Shown here: positions 21,972-24,487 of the stretch, piece after piece | Position numbering within the stretch: the stretch's first letter is position 1 | Layout of the letters: each line of letters starts with the position of its first letter | Assembly: GCA_017616675.1 (NCBI GenBank) | Contig: JAFZXR010000014.1 | Span: forward strand, 1-24,487 | Origin: Bacteroidales bacterium | GTDB lineage: Bacteria > Bacteroidota > Bacteroidia > Bacteroidales > F082 | Length of the DNA: 24,487 nt | Reading direction: 5' to 3' | Program-made: the position numbers and the translations under genes | Notes under the pieces: model-generated | Database searches by the model: none | The model's input: the letters and a program-made list of their open reading frames with translations, nothing else | Told to the model about the DNA's origin: nothing

Positions 21972-23828
21972 ATGAATTATTTGTCAGTCGATAACATTTC
22001 AAAGGCGTTCAGCGACAAGCTGCTGTTCGAGAACATCTCTTTCGGCATCGAGAAAGGGGAGAAGACCGCTCTGATTGCTGCTAACGGCACAGGCAAGAGC
22101 ACCATGATGCGAATCCTTGTCGGAAAAGAGGAAGCCGACGGCGGAAAGGTGAAATTTAATGAGAATGTGCGTATCGGATACCTTGAGCAGCTGCCGCAGT
22201 TTGACCCGAATCTGACTATCGAAGACGTCATCGCCACCGGTCACACCGACGTGATGCGAGTCATCAAAAGATACGAGGAAGCCCTTGTGAATCAAGTTGA
22301 TTTGGACAAGGCGACGGCGGCGATGGATGCGATGCAAGCCTGGTCGTATGATTTGAGGCTGAAACAGCTGCTTTCGACTTTTGAAATCAACGATTTATCG
22401 CAGAAAATAGGCACTTTGTCGGGTGGACAGGTGAAGAGGCTGGCGCTGGCTTTGGTGTTGTTGGATGATCCCGATATGCTTTTCCTCGATGAGCCTACGA
22501 ACCACCTCGACATGCAGATGGTGGAGTGGCTTGAGAACTACCTCACGCAGTCGAACGTGACGCTGTTTATGGTGACTCACGACAGGTATTTTCTCGACCG
22601 TGTGTGCAACAAGATTCTCGAGATGTATCACGGCACGATTTACACTCACAACGGCAACTTCGATTATTATGTCAGGAAGAGCCGCGAACGCGAGGAAAAC
22701 AAGCGCATTGCGGCGGAGAAGGCCGGACAGCTGCTGAAGCATGAGCTGGAATGGATCCGAAGCACTCCGCAGGCACGAACTGGCAAAGCGAAGGCACGCA
22801 TCGACGCTTTTTACGACCTGAAAGAGAAGGCGAGGATGATTCGCGACAACACCGAGATTCAGTTCGGGCTCGACATGCAGCGTCTAGGCGGCAAGATTTT
22901 GGAGATGAGAGGCGTTACCAAGAAATGGGATAACCTGTTCTTACTCAAGGATTTTGACTATATTTTCAAGAAAGGCGAGAGAATTGGCATCATCGGCAAA
23001 AATGGCGTTGGAAAGTCAACCTTTTTAAATATGATAACTGGCCGCGAGGCACCCGATTCAGGAACGATTGTGACGGGCGAGACTGTCGTTTACGGCTATT
23101 ACACTCAAGGCGGCATCAAGTTTGATGAAAACAAGACTGTTATCGACACCATCCGCGACATCGCCGAGGTGGTTTATTATGGCAAGGACATGGTTTACAC
23201 TGCCGACAAGCTACTGGCGCATTTCATGTTTCCGTATTCGATGCACCGTCAGCCCGTAGCGTTGCTGAGCGGTGGTGAGAAAAGACGTTTGTATCTGCTC
23301 ACGATTCTCATCAAGAACCCGAACTTCCTGATTCTCGACGAGCCCACTAACGACTTGGATATCTTGACGTTACAGAAGCTTGAGGACTTCCTGCAAGGCT
23401 ACAAAGGCTGCCTGATTGTCGTTTCTCACGACCGTTATTTCCTCGACCAGACTGTTGACCAACTCTTCGTTTTCGAAGGCGATGGCGCGGTGAAAGGCTT
23501 CATGGGCAACTATTCGCAGTATCACGACTGGCTTGAGGAGAAAAACAAGGAACAGCACAAGATTCAGGTCTCTGAGCGTGTCGATACACGTGAAAACCGT
23601 CCGAAAGCATCTGAAAGAAGTAAAAAACGCTCATTCAAAGAGCAAAAAGAATACGAACAGCTTGCCATCGACATCGAAAATCTCGAAAAAGAAAAAAAGG
23701 AACTAACCTCTCAGCTTGAAAACCAAACTGATTATCAAGAAATTGACAAAATCGGCAAACGCCTGACGGAAATCAACGATTTGCTAGACGAGAAAGAGAT
23801 GAGGTGGTTAGAATTGGATGAGATTTAG
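21972..23828 (+). CDS. uup: ABC-F family ATPase, Uup type
   Basis: Soluble twin-ABC protein without membrane segments, 618 residues. The ATG at 21972 (MNYLSVDNISKAF) is chosen; the frame is open 33 codons further up but those encode no family sequence and lie in the promoter. First ABC domain: Walker A AANGTGKST (36-44, first Gly replaced by Ala), signature LSGGQ (149-153), Walker B MLFLDEPTNHLD. Linker about 230-300, rich in charge. Second ABC domain: GKNGVGKST (342-350), LSGGE (432-436), LILDEPTNDLD (453-463). C-terminal charged coiled coil (about 550-618), as in Uup, where it binds nucleic acid. Uup proteins act on ribosomes and in branched DNA or transposon-excision phenotypes. Its 3' end overlaps the convergent gene by 4 bases. 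Confidence 0.92.
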   Translation: MNYLSVDNISKAFSDKLLFENISFGIEKGEKTALIAANGTGKSTMMRILVGKEEADGGKVKFNENVRIGYLEQLPQFDPNLTIEDVIATGHTDVMRVIKRYEEALVNQVDLDKATAAMDAMQAWSYDLRLKQLLSTFEINDLSQKIGTLSGGQVKRLALALVLLDDPDMLFLDEPTNHLDMQMVEWLENYLTQSNVTLFMVTHDRYFLDRVCNKILEMYHGTIYTHNGNFDYYVRKSREREENKRIAAEKAGQLLKHELEWIRSTPQARTGKAKARIDAFYDLKEKARMIRDNTEIQFGLDMQRLGGKILEMRGVTKKWDNLFLLKDFDYIFKKGERIGIIGKNGVGKSTFLNMITGREAPDSGTIVTGETVVYGYYTQGGIKFDENKTVIDTIRDIAEVVYYGKDMVYTADKLLAHFMFPYSMHRQPVALLSGGEKRRLYLLTILIKNPNFLILDEPTNDLDILTLQKLEDFLQGYKGCLIVVSHDRYFLDQTVDQLFVFEGDGAVKGFMGNYSQYHDWLEEKNKEQHKIQVSERVDTRENRPKASERSKKRSFKEQKEYEQLAIDIENLEKEKKELTSQLENQTDYQEIDKIGKRLTEINDLLDEKEMRWLELDEI

Positions 23829-24388
23829 GTTGTTTTTAATTCCGTCAAACCGTCTTTATTTCCTACCACAAACGCCACTGGCGGATTGTTATCCTGTACT
23901 AAATCGTTGATGTATAGTGGCTCACCGAGGATGAAGAGGCTACAGCTGAAGGTGTTGCCGACTTTTAGCTTTGAGTTTTCGGCTTTCTCAACGATGAATT
24001 TGTAGTCGCCGATATAACGGAAAGTGCAGCGGCGGTTTGGTTTCCACGACACCATCACATGGTCGCCGACAGATAAATCCTCAACTTTGATATGCTGCGA
24101 CTTTACGAAGTCGGAACCGTTGTCTTGCCCAATGTTTTCAAGGAATCCGTCCCAGTCGTTGAAGCCGAGGAACTTCGAGAGGATATTGAGCGTGCAGTTG
24201 CGTGTGGTATCGGCACCGTCGATGTAGCCCCACAGCCTTTTCAGCGTGGTCGGGCTCATGGTCTCGTGTGTGCGTTCCCAGATGGCACCGCTCAGGAAGA
24301 TGAAATCGGCGGGAGTCTTCATCTTGCGTTTCACATCATCCTCGATGCGCTTGCGAAGTTCAAGTATTTCAGGGCTTGTCTTGTTCAT
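23825..24388 (-). CDS. Conserved-looking protein with possible N-terminal helix-turn-helix, 187 residues
   Basis: Function unknown. The N-terminal half is helical and charged; residues 44-83 (MSPTTLKRLWGYIDGAD, then TTRNCTLNILSKFLGFNDWDGF) look like a helix-turn-helix or small DNA-binding fold, a pattern I associate with uncharacterised Bacteroidota proteins. The C-terminal half (105-163), DLSVGDHVMVSWKPNRRCTF onward, is beta-rich and resembles an SH3-like barrel. No signal peptide or membrane helix, so cytosolic. A transcription or RNA-related role is possible but unproven. Its stop codon overlaps the uup stop on the other strand. A CATTTTTG box (24406-24413, one mismatch to TAnnTTTG) lies 17 bases upstream of the ATG. 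Confidence 0.75.
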   Translation of the reverse strand: MNKTSPEILELRKRIEDDVKRKMKTPADFIFLSGAIWERTHETMSPTTLKRLWGYIDGADTTRNCTLNILSKFLGFNDWDGFLENIGQDNGSDFVKSQHIKVEDLSVGDHVMVSWKPNRRCTFRYIGDYKFIVEKAENSKLKVGNTFSCSLFILGEPLYINDLVQDNNPPVAFVVGNKDGLTELKTT

Positions 24389-24405
24389 ATCGTGCTTTTG
24401 AACTG

Positions 24406-24413
24406 CAAAAATG
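24406..24413 (-). promoter_or_regulatory. Candidate -7 element (CATTTTTG) for the 187-residue gene
   Basis: One mismatch to TAnnTTTG at a sensible distance from the ATG at 24388. No -33 TTTG about 20 bases upstream, so weak. Confidence 0.35.
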
Positions 24414-24454
24414 CGAAATTTTGTTGAATATAAAAAGTCCTTTTTAATCCTTTT

Positions 24455-24486
24455 TTTGAAAAAGTCGAAAATAAGTTATAACTTTG
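24455..24486 (+). promoter_or_regulatory. Consensus promoter firing out of the window
   Basis: TTTG (24455-24458), a 20-base spacer and TAACTTTG (24479-24486), an exact TAnnTTTG match. The downstream gene begins after the window. The rest of 24389-24487 holds no gene. Confidence 0.7.
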
Positions 24487-24487
24487 C

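Noticed and set aside
22077..22103. Uup Walker A lacking its first Gly taken as loss of function
   Set aside because: AANGTGKST keeps the GxGKST core; Ala at the first position is tolerated and the second site is canonical.

Overview
The window looks like a chromosomal segment of a Bacteroidales bacterium (phylum Bacteroidota); the genus cannot be settled. The evidence is three secreted C10 cysteine peptidases ending in type A sorting domains of the type IX secretion system (T9SS), Bacteroidota-type promoters (TTTG, about 20 bases, TAnnTTTG), almost no Shine-Dalgarno sites, and AT-rich spacers between genes of moderate GC. No rRNA, tRNA, insertion sequence, prophage or CRISPR array was seen. 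No gene-free stretch exceeds 300 bases.

Layout. 1-3788 (+): the 3' part of a Y-family DNA polymerase gene (dinB-like) and a 981-residue DnaE-like polymerase whose PHP domain has lost its metal ligands, a likely translesion pair. 3839-4309 (-): an unrecognised 156-residue protein. 4518-12039 (+): three tandem C10 (streptopain/interpain-like) peptidases, each with signal peptide, propeptide, peptidase, Fn3-like domains, a shared 'GW' beta-module and a T9SS tail. 12066-14751 (-): a nucleoside-transporter, thymidylate synthase, dihydrofolate reductase operon, i.e. nucleoside uptake plus dTMP synthesis and folate recycling. 14964-17156 (+): a K+-dependent-type ion-pumping membrane pyrophosphatase. 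17283-20831 (+): two tandem long-chain acyl-CoA synthetase paralogs; their PPi product could feed the pyrophosphatase. 20832-21925 (-): a two-gene short-chain CHR (chromate transporter family) pair. 21972-23828 (+): an ABC-F ATPase of the Uup type. 23825-24388 (-): a conserved-looking protein with a possible N-terminal helix-turn-helix. 24455-24486 (+): a consensus promoter pointing out of the window.

Regulatory layout. There are convincing intrinsic terminators after hppA and between the third peptidase and folA, a hairpin terminator between peptidases 2 and 3, and one buried in the 3' end of the convergent chrA gene. The uup promoter lies so close to its ATG that the mRNA is probably leaderless.

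The most unusual signal is a set of 28-bp tracts of four 7-bp units at three gene ends (dinB, the second peptidase, thyA). In each a unit boundary falls on the AG of the TAG stop codon, and each lies between co-directional genes. In the dinB-dnaE tract, gaining one 7-bp unit would join the two polymerase reading frames without a stop.
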